A stretch of DNA of 64,000 nucleotides, from the NCBI RefSeq assembly GCF_051020765.1, contig NW_027469191.1, positions 370,238 to 434,237 of the forward strand. Direction: 5' to 3'. The notes under the pieces were generated by a model that was not told where the DNA came from, ran no database searches, and saw only the letters and a program-made list of their open reading frames with translations. The translations under genes were made by a program, and so were the position numbers. Origin of the DNA: Lasioglossum baleicum (taxonomy: Eukaryota > Arthropoda > Insecta > Hymenoptera > Halictidae). Of this stretch, positions 1 through 12,540 are shown in pieces (within the stretch, counting starts at the first letter, position 1; the number at the start of each line of letters is the position of its first letter).

Positions 1-1590
1 GGATCTGCACTTTAATATTTATACCATGAAATAGGGTGAATAAGGCCAACACTGTACAGCGGATCTACATCTTGAATACCTGGTTTGACATGCAGCATCA
101 CAGGATAGGTGAGACCACTGCTTCATTCTTTCGATCCTCAAGGATGGTGGCATCGTTCTGGAATGGTTTGACCCTCGAACTTAATAGCCCATATATGAAA
201 TTAAGGTGCCCGACACTGAAATGAAGACTGATTTCTTTCTCAGAACGCGACGTTACAACCTCGATGAAGCCGGTGATGTTTGAGGAAGGTATCGCCATCG
301 ATAGAACATTTGATATTGTACCAATTGTTGACGTTCTCAACCGGTATGACGCCCTACATTAATATTCAAACCGTGAATTATGATGTCTATTGCCAATACT
401 CTTCAGCGGATTTACGGCCGATGTACCACATTCGAATCTCGGAATCGAAAGAGAGGTGGAGCTATTGACATAAACGTTCAATGCTCAAAGAAGGTGGCAT
501 AGTGCTCAAACGGTTTGACCGTCGATCTTCTAATTGAAACATGAAATTAATCTGCCGGTCACACAAATGCATACTAATTTGTTTCCCGTATCACGGAGCT
601 ATTATACCGATACGGCAGGTTAGCTGCGCCGAAGGTAAGGCTTTCGGTAATGTGTTTGGGTCTATACCAATACGTATATACGGTCTATACCACTCACGAT
701 TTGACCGCCTACTTTAGAGCTAATGCCGAGAATTCGGGTGACTATTGCCAATTCTGTACAAGTGATGTACTCCCAGAGTGCCTGGTTTGACTATAGGTAT
801 CACAGGATAGTAGAAGGTATTGACGTAGCTGTGCCAGTCTCAAAGAAGGTGGCTATGTACTCAAACGGTTTGCCCTCGATGTTCCTATATATGCACGAAA
901 ATAATGTATCTGTCTGCTAAACTGTCTAGTAATTTGATCACTTGGAAACTAAGGAACACAATTGCTGCAGCGTGTTGCGTTCCCGGAAGGTATAGAATTG
1001 GGTAAAACGAATGACTTTATTCCAATTGGTAACTCTCTCCGACAGTTGGAATCCCTACATTAATATTCATACCGTGATGTAACGTGCCTATTGCTAATAC
1101 TGTTTAGTGGATTTTATCCCGGAATACCTTGTTTGACTCTTGGAATCACAGGATAGGTGATGCTATTGACTAAGCCGTTCGTCTCTCACAGAAGTTGGCA
1201 CCGTTCTCAACCGGATTGACCCTCGGCCTTTTAATTCATACATGTTGGTAAGGTGCCCGTCTCTAAAATGAATACTAATCTGCTTCTCAACACGAAGTTA
1301 TAATCTTGGCATCGCGGGTCAGTTTCCCGGGAGATAATGCCTTCGGTAGAAATTTCGACTGTATAGCAATAAGACACGTTCTACAACAACATGATGGCCT
1401 GCTTTAATATTCATACCGTGAATTAAGGTCTGCATAGCCAATATTGCACTGGGTATTTACTTCTGGTGTACCTGGTTTGACTAACGGAATTACAGGATGG
1501 ATTGAGCTATAGTCATAGCCGTACGATTTTTAGGAATGTAGTAACGTTTTCGAAAGGTTTGACACTCGATCGTGTAATTCGTACATGAAA
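1..1590 (+). repeat. 344 bp satellite tract, forward orientation
   Basis: About 4.6 diverged monomers of the window's main satellite. The recurring landmarks are a 'tttgactctcggaatcacag'-like segment, then 'tctcgaacggtttgac', then a second 'tctcaaacggtttgacgctc', then 'ttcaaaccgtgaattaaggt'. The copy at 720-1130 belongs to a recognisable variant ('tattgacgtagctgtgcca', 'tatatatgcacgaaaa') seen again near 10740-11100 and flanking the retrotransposon at 12541. The start is cut by the window edge. The tract ends at about 1590, where 'gtacatgaaat' runs directly into reverse-orientation sequence. No gene is supported here; open frames of 60-80 codons are periodic by-products of the monomer. Confidence 0.9.
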
Positions 1591-3090
1591 TCAAACCGCC
1601 GGTCAATATTATCAATCAAAATAAGGTAATTCTTTTCAAGAAATACATTACCCTACGAGAACATACCTCGCTGCAGCGAGTGTCTATCATAGTGTTCACG
1701 GAAACAAATGAGTAGACGTTTCAGCAGACAGACACCTCAGCTTCACGTACGAATAGCAAAATTGTGTGTCAAGCTGTTCGCGAACGTTAGCAGCTAGTTT
1801 TAGAGTCGTGATGCGGAGTTAATAGTTTCACCGCCCCTATTATTCCGAAGGCCAGACCGGCAATTCCAAGAGTCTATCCGCAGTATAGTGCTGGCAATAG
1901 ACACCTTAATTCATAGAATAAATAGTATAGAACAGAACGCTGTCGTTGTAGAAATATACCTACTGGTATAGAGTCAAACCTTTGACAGATGGCCTTACCT
2001 TCCGTGAAGTTAAACCGCTGTATCGAGTGTATAACTTCGCGTGCAGAGAAGCAAGTTAGTATACGTTTTATATCGGGAACCTTATTTTAATTTTTGAGTT
2101 AGTGGACAGAAGGACAATCCGATCGAGATCGTTACCACCTTCTTTGAGAGTCGATCGGCTAAATCAATAGCTTCACCGATCCTACGATTGCGAGAGTCAA
2201 ACCAGGTGTTCCGGGAATAAAGCCGCTGAACTGCATAGGCAATAGACATCTCAATTCACGGTCAGAATACTAAAAGAGTGCGTCATACCAGGTGCGAACG
2301 TCACCAATTGGTATATTGTCAAATGTTTTACCGAAATCGTTACATTCCGCGAACTTCACCGGCTTCAGCGAGAGTGTAATGTCGGGTTCAGAGAAAGAAA
2401 TCAGTCTTCGTTTCAGTGACGGGCACCTTAGCTTCATATATGAATTAGACGATCGAGTGTCAACCCGCTCGAGTACGTTGTCACCTTCTATGAGAGACGA
2501 ATAGCTAAGTCAATAGCTTCACCTATTGTGCGGTTCCGAGTGTCAAACAGGCACCCCGGGACTAAATGCGCGTAACAGTATTGGCAATACACACGCTCAC
2601 TCACTGTACGAAGTTAAAGTAGAGTGTCAAGCCGTAAGAGAGTATTCCCAAATAGTATAAATTCATTAATCTTACCCAACACCTTTCCTTCTGAGAATCC
2701 GCAATTGTCTTGCCGAGTTTCTACAGGATGCAATGAGTAGACATTTTGGCAGGCGGACATCTCATTTTCATATATGAATAGGAGAATGGAGAGTCGAACA
2801 TCTCGAGAACGTTACTAACTTCTGTGAGATTCGAACAGCCAAGACTATAGTTTAACCTACCTTGAGATTCCGGAAGTCAAACCAGGCTTTCCGAGAGAAC
2901 ATCCGCTTGAAAATATTGGCAATAGACAGCTTATTTCACGGTACGAATATGAAGGTAGAGCGTCAGACGGTTATTGAGCTTCATCTTTTAGTTTTGAGTC
3001 AAACTTCTTACCGAAGGCCGTACCATCAGAGGAGACCAAGCCGCTGTTGGAATTGTCTTCCTCAGTGTTGAAGGTAGCAATTTAGTAACA
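1591..3090 (-). repeat. 344 bp satellite tract, reverse orientation
   Basis: About 4.3 monomers reading as the complement ('attccgagagtcaaacc', 'aattcacggtttgaatatt'). The tract begins at the 1590/1591 strand switch inside a copy with 'caaaccgccgg'. It ends at about 3090 in a composite junction ('aaggtagcaatttagtaaca' followed by forward satellite) that occurs twice more in the window. The copy at 2280-2510 belongs to a subgroup shared with 98-340, 7990-8215 and 62935-63160. No gene is supported. Confidence 0.88.
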
Positions 3091-5651
3091 TTTGCTGCGG
3101 TCATACATTGTTCGCCTCTTCGAATATTGGAATACGACAAGCTATGGACTTGGCCGTTCGTCTTTCAAAGAAGTTGGTAACGTTCTCGAACGGTATGACT
3201 CTCGATTTTCTAATTCATACATGAAATTAAGTAACCCTTGACTCAAAAGTAAAATAATTTGCGTCTCTGAACACGTCGTCGTACCCTCGATACAGCGCGT
3301 TAGCTTCTTGACATTTAAAGCCTTCGTTAAAAGGATTGACTCTATTACTGTACGCAACGTTCATCGACGGTTTGACTCTCCACTTCATTATTCATTCCGT
3401 GAATTGAGGTGTCCATTGCCAAAACTGTTCAACGTATTTACTCCCGCAATACATGGTTCGACTCTCGGAAAAACAGGATAAGTGAATCTGTTGCATTTGC
3501 TGTGCGACTGTCAGAAATGATGATAACGATGTGCACCTGTCTGACAATCGACCTCCTAATTCATAGATGAAATGAAGGTGCCCGTCCCTAAAATGTATAC
3601 TATTGTTCTTCCCTGAACACGAAGTTATACTCTCGATGAAGCGGTTGTGGTTCGCGGAAGGTACGGCTTTCGGTTAAAGGTTTAGCTATATACCAATTGG
3701 TAAGATTCTCAAACGGTATCACACTCTACCGTAATATTCAAACCGTGAATTAAGGGGTCTATTGCCAAAACTCTTCAGCGGACTTACGCCCATAATACCT
3801 GGTTTGACTCTCGGTATCGCAGGATACGATAAACTAAAGACATAGCTGTTCGATTCTTACAGAAGGTGGCTACGACCTCGAACCGTTAGACCACCGATCT
3901 TGTAATTCATGCCAGAAATCAAGTTGCTCGTCACTAAAATGGACAGTAATTCGACCCGTCTAAACACTATGTTATATTTTAGATACAGCGGGTTAGATTT
4001 TCAGAGGGTAAGATCTTCGGTAATACGTTTGACTTTACAGCTGATGGTATTGTTCTCAATCATATTGACGCTCTACTTTAATATGCAAACCCTCAATTGA
4101 CGTGTCTGTTACAAATAGTGTTCAGTGGATTTACTCCAGGAATACCTGATACGAATCTCGGAATCGCACGGTAGGTGGAGCTCTCGGAAGGATACGTATT
4201 GCGTAAAAGGAATGACTTTATACCAATTGGTCATATTCTCCGACGGTTGGTCTCTCAACCATAATATTAATGTCGTGATGTAAGGTATCTTTTGCCAATA
4301 CTGTTCTGTAGATTTACGTCCGTATTACCTGATACGGCTATTCGAATCCCGGGATAGGTGAAGCGATTGACTTAGCCGTCCGTCTTAAGCAGAAGGTGGT
4401 AACGTCCTCGAACGGTTAGACTCTCTACCTTCTGATTCCTGCTGGAAATTCAGGTGATCGTCACTAATATGTATACTAGTTCCTCCCACTGAACAACGCC
4501 TTATTCCTTCGATACAATGGGTTAGATATTCTGGGGATAATATCTTGAGTATACCGTTTGATTTTATAAAAATTAATAACGCTGGCAAAAATCTTGACGC
4601 TCTACTTAAATATTCAATCCGAGAATTAAGGTTTCTATTGAAAGTACTGTACTATGGCTTTACTCCTGCACTACATGGTTTGACCCCTAGATTCTCAGGA
4701 TAGGTGAAGCTACAGACCGAGCCGTTCGAATCTCAGAGATGGTGGTAATGTTCTCGTTCAGTTTGGACATCGATATTCTAATTCATACATGACATTCACG
4801 GTGCCGACACTAAAGTGGATTCAAATTTCTTTTCCTGAAAGCGAAATTATATTCCAGGTACAGCGAGTTATCTTCTGGGAGGGTAAAGCTTTCGGAGAAA
4901 TGTTTGACTTTGTAGAAATTGGTAACGTTCGCAAACGATTTCACCCGCTACTTTAATATTCATACCGTGATTTATGGTCTCTATTGCTAATACCGTTCAG
5001 CGCACTTACTCCCGGAATACCCGGTTTGACTCACGGAATCATAGGATAAGTGAAGCTATAGGCTTAGCAGTTCGATCTTCAAAGACGGTGGTAACTTTCG
5101 CACACTCGATCTTATGTTTTATACATTAAATTATAGTGATCGTCACTAAAATGTATGCCAATTCGTTCCTTTGGACACGCTGCTGTACTGTCGATACAGC
5201 GGGCTATGTTTTCGGAGGGTAAGGTCGTCGCTAAAACGTTTGACATTATACCAATTGGTAACGCTCTCAAACAGTTTGACGCTCTATATTAATATTCAAA
5301 CTACGAAATAAGGTGTCTACTCCCAATTCTGTTTAGTGGACTTACTTCTCGGTTTTCCTGGGTTGACTCTCTGAATCACGGGATAGGTGAAGTTATTCAC
5401 TTGGCCGTTCCACTCACAAAGGGGGCGGTAATGTTCATTATCAGTCTGTGTCCGACCTTCTAATGCATACACGAAATTAAGGTGCCCGTCACTAAAATGT
5501 CTACTAATTTGCTTCACAGAACACGAAGTAATGCCACCAATGAAGCGGGAGGAAGGAATGGCCTACGGTAAAATGTTAGACTGTATACGAATGGGTATTG
5601 TTCTACAGTGGCTTGACCTCCTGCTATAATATTCGAACAATGAATGATGGT
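3091..5651 (+). repeat. 344 bp satellite tract, forward orientation
   Basis: About 7.5 forward monomers. The first carries the junction-specific segment 'cctcttcgaatattggaat' in place of the usual 'ctctcggaatcacaggat', also seen at ~8790 and ~57755. The tract stops at about 5651, in the 'ttcgaacaatgaatgatggt' segment, where AT-rich non-satellite sequence begins. No gene is supported. Confidence 0.88.
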
Positions 5652-5676
5652 ACGGCAGATCGAGCAACACTACTGA

Positions 5677-6030
5677 ATGTTCTCCGTTAATTTTTCAAGA
5701 CATGATTTTGATCCGCAAGCAATTCCTTCTCATTTTTATATTCATACACTAATACTGCAATTTACTGTTATGGTCATTACATTTTTTTTTTTCGAAATTG
5801 TTTGTTCTATAGTTCGATTGTTAGTTAAGAAAATTGTATACCTGAATACAAGTGTCTTTGGAACTAGTTCATTGCACGTTTATGACATTATTTGGTTAAA
5901 CTTATTGTTATTTTACATGATTGTCTGTGTACGTACCTACGCTTCCGGAGCGACACGAATGGTCAGTAGTTGCTGTTGCCTTCGGTATGTCGGAACAGCA
6001 CTGCTTAATGGTCTTCGTCAATTTCATTAA
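5677..6030 (+). other. Hydrophobic open frame, unrecognised
   Basis: A 117-codon open frame starts at ATG 5677. It is rich in Leu, Ile, Val and Phe, with two or three stretches that look membrane-spanning (roughly residues 25-52 and 70-85). A second frame overlaps its end (5921-6124, 67 codons) and also ends in a hydrophobic stretch, as a frameshifted continuation would. I do not recognise a family. A decayed fragment of an insect membrane protein is conceivable, but AT-rich DNA readily yields hydrophobic frames. There is no visible promoter, splice structure or supporting neighbour, so this is noted as an open frame and not as a gene. Confidence 0.2.
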
Positions 6031-6216
6031 CTCTGATTTGGTTCCGTATAGATTTCATCCCAGTCTTCCATTTATATATACATCGTGCAATTTTCTCTTC
6101 GGATATCTTCTATTTCTTCCATAATTTGCAGTTTGTAATTTGAAAAACTTGTATTTCTTAGTAATGGTGTCATTGCAAATAGTTTAGTGTTCCATCCTGT
6201 GCGCTGCTATGAATAC

Positions 6217-7198
6217 GGTCATATACCGTATCCCGACAATCCGATATATCGTAACCTACTACTATCCCACACCAGTCGTATCGCTCTGGGAGAGTAGGTA
6301 CATATAGAAACATTCACACAACGTAACAACAAATTATACAAGGCATGGTCGTACACATACACTCACGTAATAGCATAGGCGCTCTAAAAAAAAATACAAT
6401 TTTTGAAATTAGTAAGTAAAAATTCAGACAAAATGGAAGAATTCACAGCAATATATTACAGTACGAAGAAATAAATAGCAAAGATGGGAAGAACTTCATA
6501 TGGCACAAGCTCAATGTTAAATTAACGAAGATCACCCATTAGCGTTGCTCCGATGTACCATAGGCAACTACGAGTCCACCACGGCCCTGTCGTTCGGGAA
6601 TCGTAGGTATGAATACAATCATATAAAATATCAACAAGTTCAACAAAGTATTATCACAGGATTAAACTCACCTAATTCTAGGAACGCTTTTACTAAGAAA
6701 AACAATTTTTTTAAAATAAAAATTTAAATTCCGAAAAAAATTGTAAATATCAAGACATTAAATTACAGTATGTGTTAATAAATGGATGGCTGGGATAAAA
6801 TGCATACGGCACAAAGTCATGTTTAAGGGATCAACGTGGACCATCCAATAGTGTCGCCCTGATCTGTTGAACGAAACTACAAGACCACGCCAACTGTGTT
6901 GACCTGGATGCGTAGGTACGTGTACAGACAATCATATAAGATATCAATATTTTTAACAAGTAATGTCATAAACGTACACTCAACTAATTTCAAATGCACT
7001 TTTACTAAGAAATAAAATTTCTTTACATAAAAAATGAAAATTTATAAGAAGATCGAAAATATAACAACAGTAAATTGCAGAATCTATAAATAAATACAAA
7101 ACTGTGACAGAATGCATGTGGTACAAAATCAAGGATAAGGAATTGACTGAAACAATACAGTAATGCCGCTTCGATCTGCAGTGTACAACTACAAGAAC
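6217..7198. repeat. Second tandem repeat family, ~310 bp, about 3.2 copies
   Basis: The motif 'gtaggta' recurs at 6294, 6603 and 6912, exactly 309 bp apart. Unit starts can be placed near 6217, 6527, 6836 and 7147 (partial). Each unit carries a GC-richer stretch of about 80 bp (for example 'caactacgagtccaccacgg'), then an A-rich stretch with 'cttttactaagaaa', then 'aaattacagta' and 'tgcatacggcacaaa'-like segments. Copies are strongly diverged. The family differs from the 344 bp satellite in sequence and base composition. Confidence 0.75.
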
Positions 7199-7212
7199 TC
7201 GATAAAACTTAA

Positions 7213-8760
7213 TTTAACCTGTGGTTCCGTAATTAAAGCGAGGTATCCCAGGGGCAAATGCGCTGAACAGGATTGGCAAAACACACCTAAATTCACAGTA
7301 TGAATATTAAAGTGCAATGTCAAACCGTTGTAGAACGTTACATATACGTATAGGGGTCAAAAGTTCTACCGAAGGCCTTACCTTCCGAGGACCTCACCGG
7401 GTCATCGAGAGTATTACTTCGTGTTCAGAAAATGAAATTATTCTTCGATTCAGTGACGGGCATCATAACCTCATGTATGATTTAAAATATCTAGGGTCAG
7501 ACCGGTCGGTAACGTTGCCAACTTCTGCGAGATACGAACTGCTGAGTCAATAGCTTCACCTATCCCGTGATTCGGAGAGTCAAACCAGGTATTCCGCCAG
7601 TTAGTCCTCTGAAAGGTATTGACAATAGACACCTTAATTCACGGTTTGAATATTAAAGTGGATCGTCAAACCGTTTGTGAGCGTTAATAATTTGTATAAG
7701 GTCAATCGTTTCACCGAAGGCCTTACACTTAGCGAACCAATCCGCCTTCATTGAGAGTATAAGTTCGTGATCAGTTAAGGAGATTAGTATTCATTCCAGT
7801 CACGGGCACCTTGATTTCATGTATGAATTAGAAGGTCCAGCGTCATACAGTTCGAGAACTATACCACCTACAGCGAGGGACGAACGTCTAAACCGATATC
7901 TTCACAGATCTTGCGATACCGAGTGCCCAACAAGGTATTCCAGGAGCAAACGCGCTGAACTATATCGGCAATAGACACTTTAGTTCACGGTTTGAACATT
8001 ACAGTAGAGCGTCATACTGGTTGAAAATGTCACCAATTGGTATAATGACAAATGTTTTACCGAAGGCGTTATCTTCCGTAAACTACATCCGTTTCATCAA
8101 GAATGTATCGTCGGGTTCTGAGATAGAAATCTGTCTTCATTTCAGTGACGAGCACCTTAGCTTCATGTATGAGTTAGAGCCACACCTATGCTTCGATTCC
8201 GAGAGGCAAACCAGGTAATCCAGGAGTAAATCCGTTGAAAAGTATTGGCAGTGGACACAATTCATTGTTTCAATACTAAAGTAGAGAGACAAGCCATTTG
8301 ACAAAGGTACCAATTCGTATAAAGTCATACCCTTTATCGCAAACCTTACCATCATGGATCATTGCGCGCCTTATCGTTTGAATGACTTCGTGTTCAGAGG
8401 ATCAAATTAATAAACATTTTAGTGACCGGGCCATAATTTCACTACGAATAAGCAGATCGAGTGCCAAACTGATCGAGAAAGTTACCACCACCATTGGCAT
8501 TCGAGCTGGTAAGTCCATAGCCTCAAACATCCTGAGATTCCACGATAAAAACCAGGCAATCCAGGATTAAATCCGCTGAAAAGTATTGTCAATAGACATA
8601 TTAATTCATGGTCCTAATATTAAAGTCGCACGTCAAATCTTGGTAGAACGTAATGTGTTCGTATAGCGTCAAACTTTTAACCGATGGCCATAACTTCTGA
8701 GAAGCCCAAGCCGCAGCTGCAAGTGTCTCGCTCGGTGTTCAAGGTAGCAAATTAGTAACA
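7213..8760 (-). repeat. 344 bp satellite tract, reverse orientation
   Basis: About 4.5 reverse monomers, starting just after the AT-rich segment ('ttccgtaattaaagcgaggt'). The copy near 8170-8210 has lost roughly 85-90 bp, joining 'gagttagagcc' directly to 'acacctatgcttcgattcc'; the same join occurs in opposite orientation near 62950-62985. The tract ends at ~8760 in the recurrent junction with 'aaggtagcaaattagtaaca'. No gene is supported. Confidence 0.88.
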
Positions 8761-11700
8761 TTTACTCCGGGAATACATGGTTTGCCTCTTCGAATATTGG
8801 AATACGACAAGCTATGGACTTAGGCGATCGTCTCTCAAAGAAGATGGTAACGTTCTCGAACGGTTTGATCCTCGATCTTATAAATAATACATGAAATTAA
8901 GGACCACGTCACTAGAATGTGTACTAATTTAATCCCCTGAACACGAAGTTATACTCTTGATGACGCGCGTGAGTTTCGCTGAAGTTACCGCCGTCGGTAT
9001 AACGTTTGAATATATAAAAATTGGAAGCATTCGCAAACGGTTTCACGCTCTACTCTACTAAACAAACGGCGAGTTAAGGCGTCCACTGGCAATACTGTGT
9101 AGCGGATAGACTACCGGAATTCCTCGTTTGACTCTCGGAATAACAGGATAGGTGAAGCTTTTGACTCAGCCCTTCGTTTCTCACAGAAGGTGGTAAAACA
9201 AATTTGTTTCTCTGGACACGATGTTATACTCTTGATACAGCGTGCTCGGTTCTCAGAAGGTGGTGTCTTCGGTAAAATATTTTACACTATACCAATAAGT
9301 TACATTCCACAACAGTTGGCTCTGTACGTCAATATTTATATCGTGAACTAGGGTGTCTATTGCCAATAGTGTACAACGGCTTTACTGACGGAATACCTTG
9401 TATGGCACTCGGTATCACTGGATAGGTGAAGCTTCGACATAGTCGTTCGAATCTGACAGAAGGGGCAACGTTCTCGAACGGTTTGACACTCGACCTTCTA
9501 ATTCATACATGAAATGGAGGTACCCGTCACTAAAATGTATACTAATTTGACCTCTGAACACGATGGTATACTGTTGATACAGCGGGTTCGTTTCTCAGAA
9601 GGTAAGGCCTTTCTATAATGTCTGACACTATATCAATACGTAAACTTGTACAAAGCTTTGACTCTGGACATTAATATTTATATCAAGAAATAGGGTGTAC
9701 GATACCAATACGGTATTGCGGATTTACTCCCGAAATTCTTCCTTTGAGTTTCGGAATCACAGGATAGGAAATGCTATTGACTTATCCGTTCGAGTCTCAA
9801 TCAAGGTGGTAACGTTCTCGAACGATGTGGCTCTCGATTTTGATATTTATTAATGAAAATGTCGTCCGCCCCTGCTAATATGTCTACTAATGTGTTTCCG
9901 TGATCAGTAAGCAGGACATTGGCTAGAGCGGGTTAGGCTCTCGGAAGGTATGGTTTTCGGTAAAACGAATGAGTTAATTCGAATTGGCAATGTCCTCCAA
10001 CGCATTGACTCTCTACTTTAATATTCATACTGTGAATTAAGTTGTTTATTGCCAATACTTCTCTGCCAATTGACTCCCGGAATATCTCAGCTGACTCACG
10101 GAATCGTAGGGCAGGTGAAGCTATTTACTCAACCTTTCGGTTCTAACCGAGGGTGGTATCGATCGCGAAAGATTTGATCCACGATCTCCTGATGCGTACA
10201 TGAAATTAAGGTGCCCGTCACTAAGTCGTATATTAATGTGTTTCCCTAAACAGGAAGCTATATTCTCGATACAGCCTCTCGAAGGGTACAGCATTCTGAA
10301 ATATGTTTGACTTTATAGTATTTGTAACGCTCTCACAAGGTTTTACGCTCTATTTTAATATTCAATCAGCGACTGAAGGTATCTATTGCTAGTATTGAGC
10401 AGAACATTTACTCCCGGAATATCTCGTTTGACTTTCTGAATCACAGGGTGTATGAAACTGTTGTCATAGCCCTTTGAATCCCAAAGAATGTGGTAACTTT
10501 CTCGAACGGTTTTACCCTTAATCTCCGTATTCATAATGAAATTAAGGTCCATGTCAATAAAATGCATACTAGTTTGATGCTCTGAACATGAAGTTATACT
10601 CCCAATGAAACGGGTGTGGTTCGCTGAAGTTACGGCCTTCGGTAAAACGTTTTGCTTCATAAAAATTGGTAACGTTCACAAACGGCTTGACGCTGTATTT
10701 TAATGTTCAACCCGTGAATTAAGGTATCCATTACCAATAGTGTTCAGCGGATTTACTCCCAGAATGCATGGTTTGACTATCGGTATCACAGGATAGTTGA
10801 AGGTATTGACGTAGCTGTGCCACTTACAAAGATGGTGGCTACGATCTCGAACGGCTTGCTCTCGATCTTCCTATATATGCACGAAAAGAATGCATCCGTC
10901 TGCTAAAATGTCTAATAATTTGATCACGTGCAAACTATGGAACACAATTGCTGCAATGTGTTGCGTTCCCGGAATGGAAGGAATTGGGTAAAACGAATGA
11001 TTTTATTCCAATTGGTAACGCTCTCCGACAGTTGGACTCCTAACATTAATATTCATACCGTGATGAAACGTGCCAATTGCTAATACTGGTTAGTTGATTT
11101 TGTCCCGGAATACCTGGTTTGACATTCTAAATGACTGGATAAATGAAGCTATTGTCCTAGCCGCTTATCTTTCGCAGAAGGTGGCAACGCTCTTGAACGG
11201 CAGGACACTCGATCTTCTATTTCATGCACGAATTCATGGTGCCGTCACTAAATTCTATATTAGTCAGTGTCCCTAAACACGTAGCGGTACTATCGATACG
11301 GCGGGTTAGATTCTCAGACGGTAAGGCATTGTGTGAAACGGTTGACTTTATAGCAATTAGTACTGATCTCACACGGCGTGACGCTCTATTTTAGTATTCA
11401 CTCCGCAAATTATGGTACCAATTGGCAATGCTGTACAGAGGATTTCCTCCCGGAATACCTGGTTTGACTCTTGAAATCGCAGCATACGTGAAATTATTGA
11501 CTTAGCCGTTCGACTATCACAGGGTTTTGCAACGTTCTCGATCGGTTTGACCCTCGACCTCCTAATTCATACATGAGGCTACGGTGCTCGTCACTAAAAT
11601 GTACACAAGTTCGTACCTCTGAGCACGGTGTTATAGTCTCGATTCAGGGGGTCAGTTTTTCGGCGTGTATGGCCTTCTATCGGAAATTTAACCCTACATG

Positions 11701-12540
11701 AATATGGAATGCGTTGATCGCCTTCTTCAATATTCACTACGCTAATTAAGGTACCTATTGCCAATACTCTTCAGCGGATATACTCTCGGATTACCTGGCT
11801 TGGCTCTCGGATTCACTGCATAGGTGGAGCTATTAGCTTATCCGTTCGACTCCCAAGGAGGGTGGTAACATTCTCCAACGATTTGGCCATCTATTTTCTA
11901 ATTCATACACGAAGATAACGTGCCCGTCACTGAAATAAATACTAATTTCTTTCCACGAACGCGATGTTTTACTCTCGACACGGCGAGTTTTCTCCTCCAT
12001 ACGTAACGCCATCGGCAATGTGTCTGTCTTCATCGCAATTGGCAATACTCTCAAACGTTTGATTCTTTACATTTCTATTCAAACCGTGAAATAAGGTGTC
12101 TATTGGCAATACTGATCAGAGGAATTGCTCCAGCAATACCTGGTTTGACTCTCCGAATGACTTGATATGAGAAGCTATTGACTTGGCCGTTAGTCTCTCA
12201 CAGATGGTGACAACGTTCCAAAGCGGTTTGACTGTCGATATTCTAGCACATACATTAAGCTATGGTGGCCGTAATTAAAAAGTTTTCTATTTTGTTTCCC
12301 TTATAATGAAGTCTTGCTCTCGATACTGCGGGATACATTCTTGGTAGGTAACCTAGTCTGCAAATAGAATGACTCTATAAATATTTGTAACGATCCCCGA
12401 TTTGACTTCCTACTCTAATGCTCATGCCGAGAATTTAGGTGTCTATTGTCAATGCTGTGCAGCGAATGTACTCCTAGTATACCTGGTATTCCTATCGGTA
12501 TCACAGGGTAGTTGAAGGTATTGACGTAGCTGTGCCACTC
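8761..12540 (+). repeat. 344 bp satellite tract, forward orientation
   Basis: About 11 forward monomers, interrupted at 12540 by the R1-clade element. Near 9195 one copy has lost roughly 80 bp ('gaaggtggtaaaacaaattt'). The copy at 10740-11100 is a close relative of the copy the retrotransposon entered and still has an empty insertion site ('gtagctgtgccacttacaaa' near 10826). No gene is supported. Confidence 0.9.
12529..12540. repeat. Left target-site duplication of the R1-clade element
   Basis: The satellite segment 'gctgtgccactc' precedes the retrotransposon and recurs as 'gctgtgccgctc' at 15859-15870, directly after the A tail. It is 12 bp with one mismatch. The satellite then continues in register ('tcaaagaaggtggct'), and the related uninterrupted copies near 817 and 10826 carry the segment once. 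Confidence 0.85.

Larger units (their letters stand above)
5652..7212. other. AT-rich segment of unknown origin between opposed satellite tracts
   Basis: This 1.56 kb has no resemblance to the 344 bp satellite. It separates a forward tract (ends ~5651) from a reverse tract (starts ~7213). The first ~560 bp hold a hydrophobic open frame; the rest is a ~310 bp tandem repeat of a second family. I found no clear target-site duplication, terminal inverted repeat or poly(A) tail, so I cannot say whether this is a transposon, a translocated piece of genomic DNA, or the scar of a rearrangement that also flipped the satellite orientation. Edges are accurate to about 10 bp. Confidence 0.7.

Noticed and set aside
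36..224. Short open frames throughout the satellite as genes
   Set aside because: They recur with the ~344 bp period on both strands, differ without sign of constraint, and have no gene structure around them.
5677..6124. Insect odorant or gustatory receptor fragment
   Set aside because: The frame is hydrophobic, but I could not find a family motif; AT-rich sequence alone can give this. Left as an unrecognised open frame.
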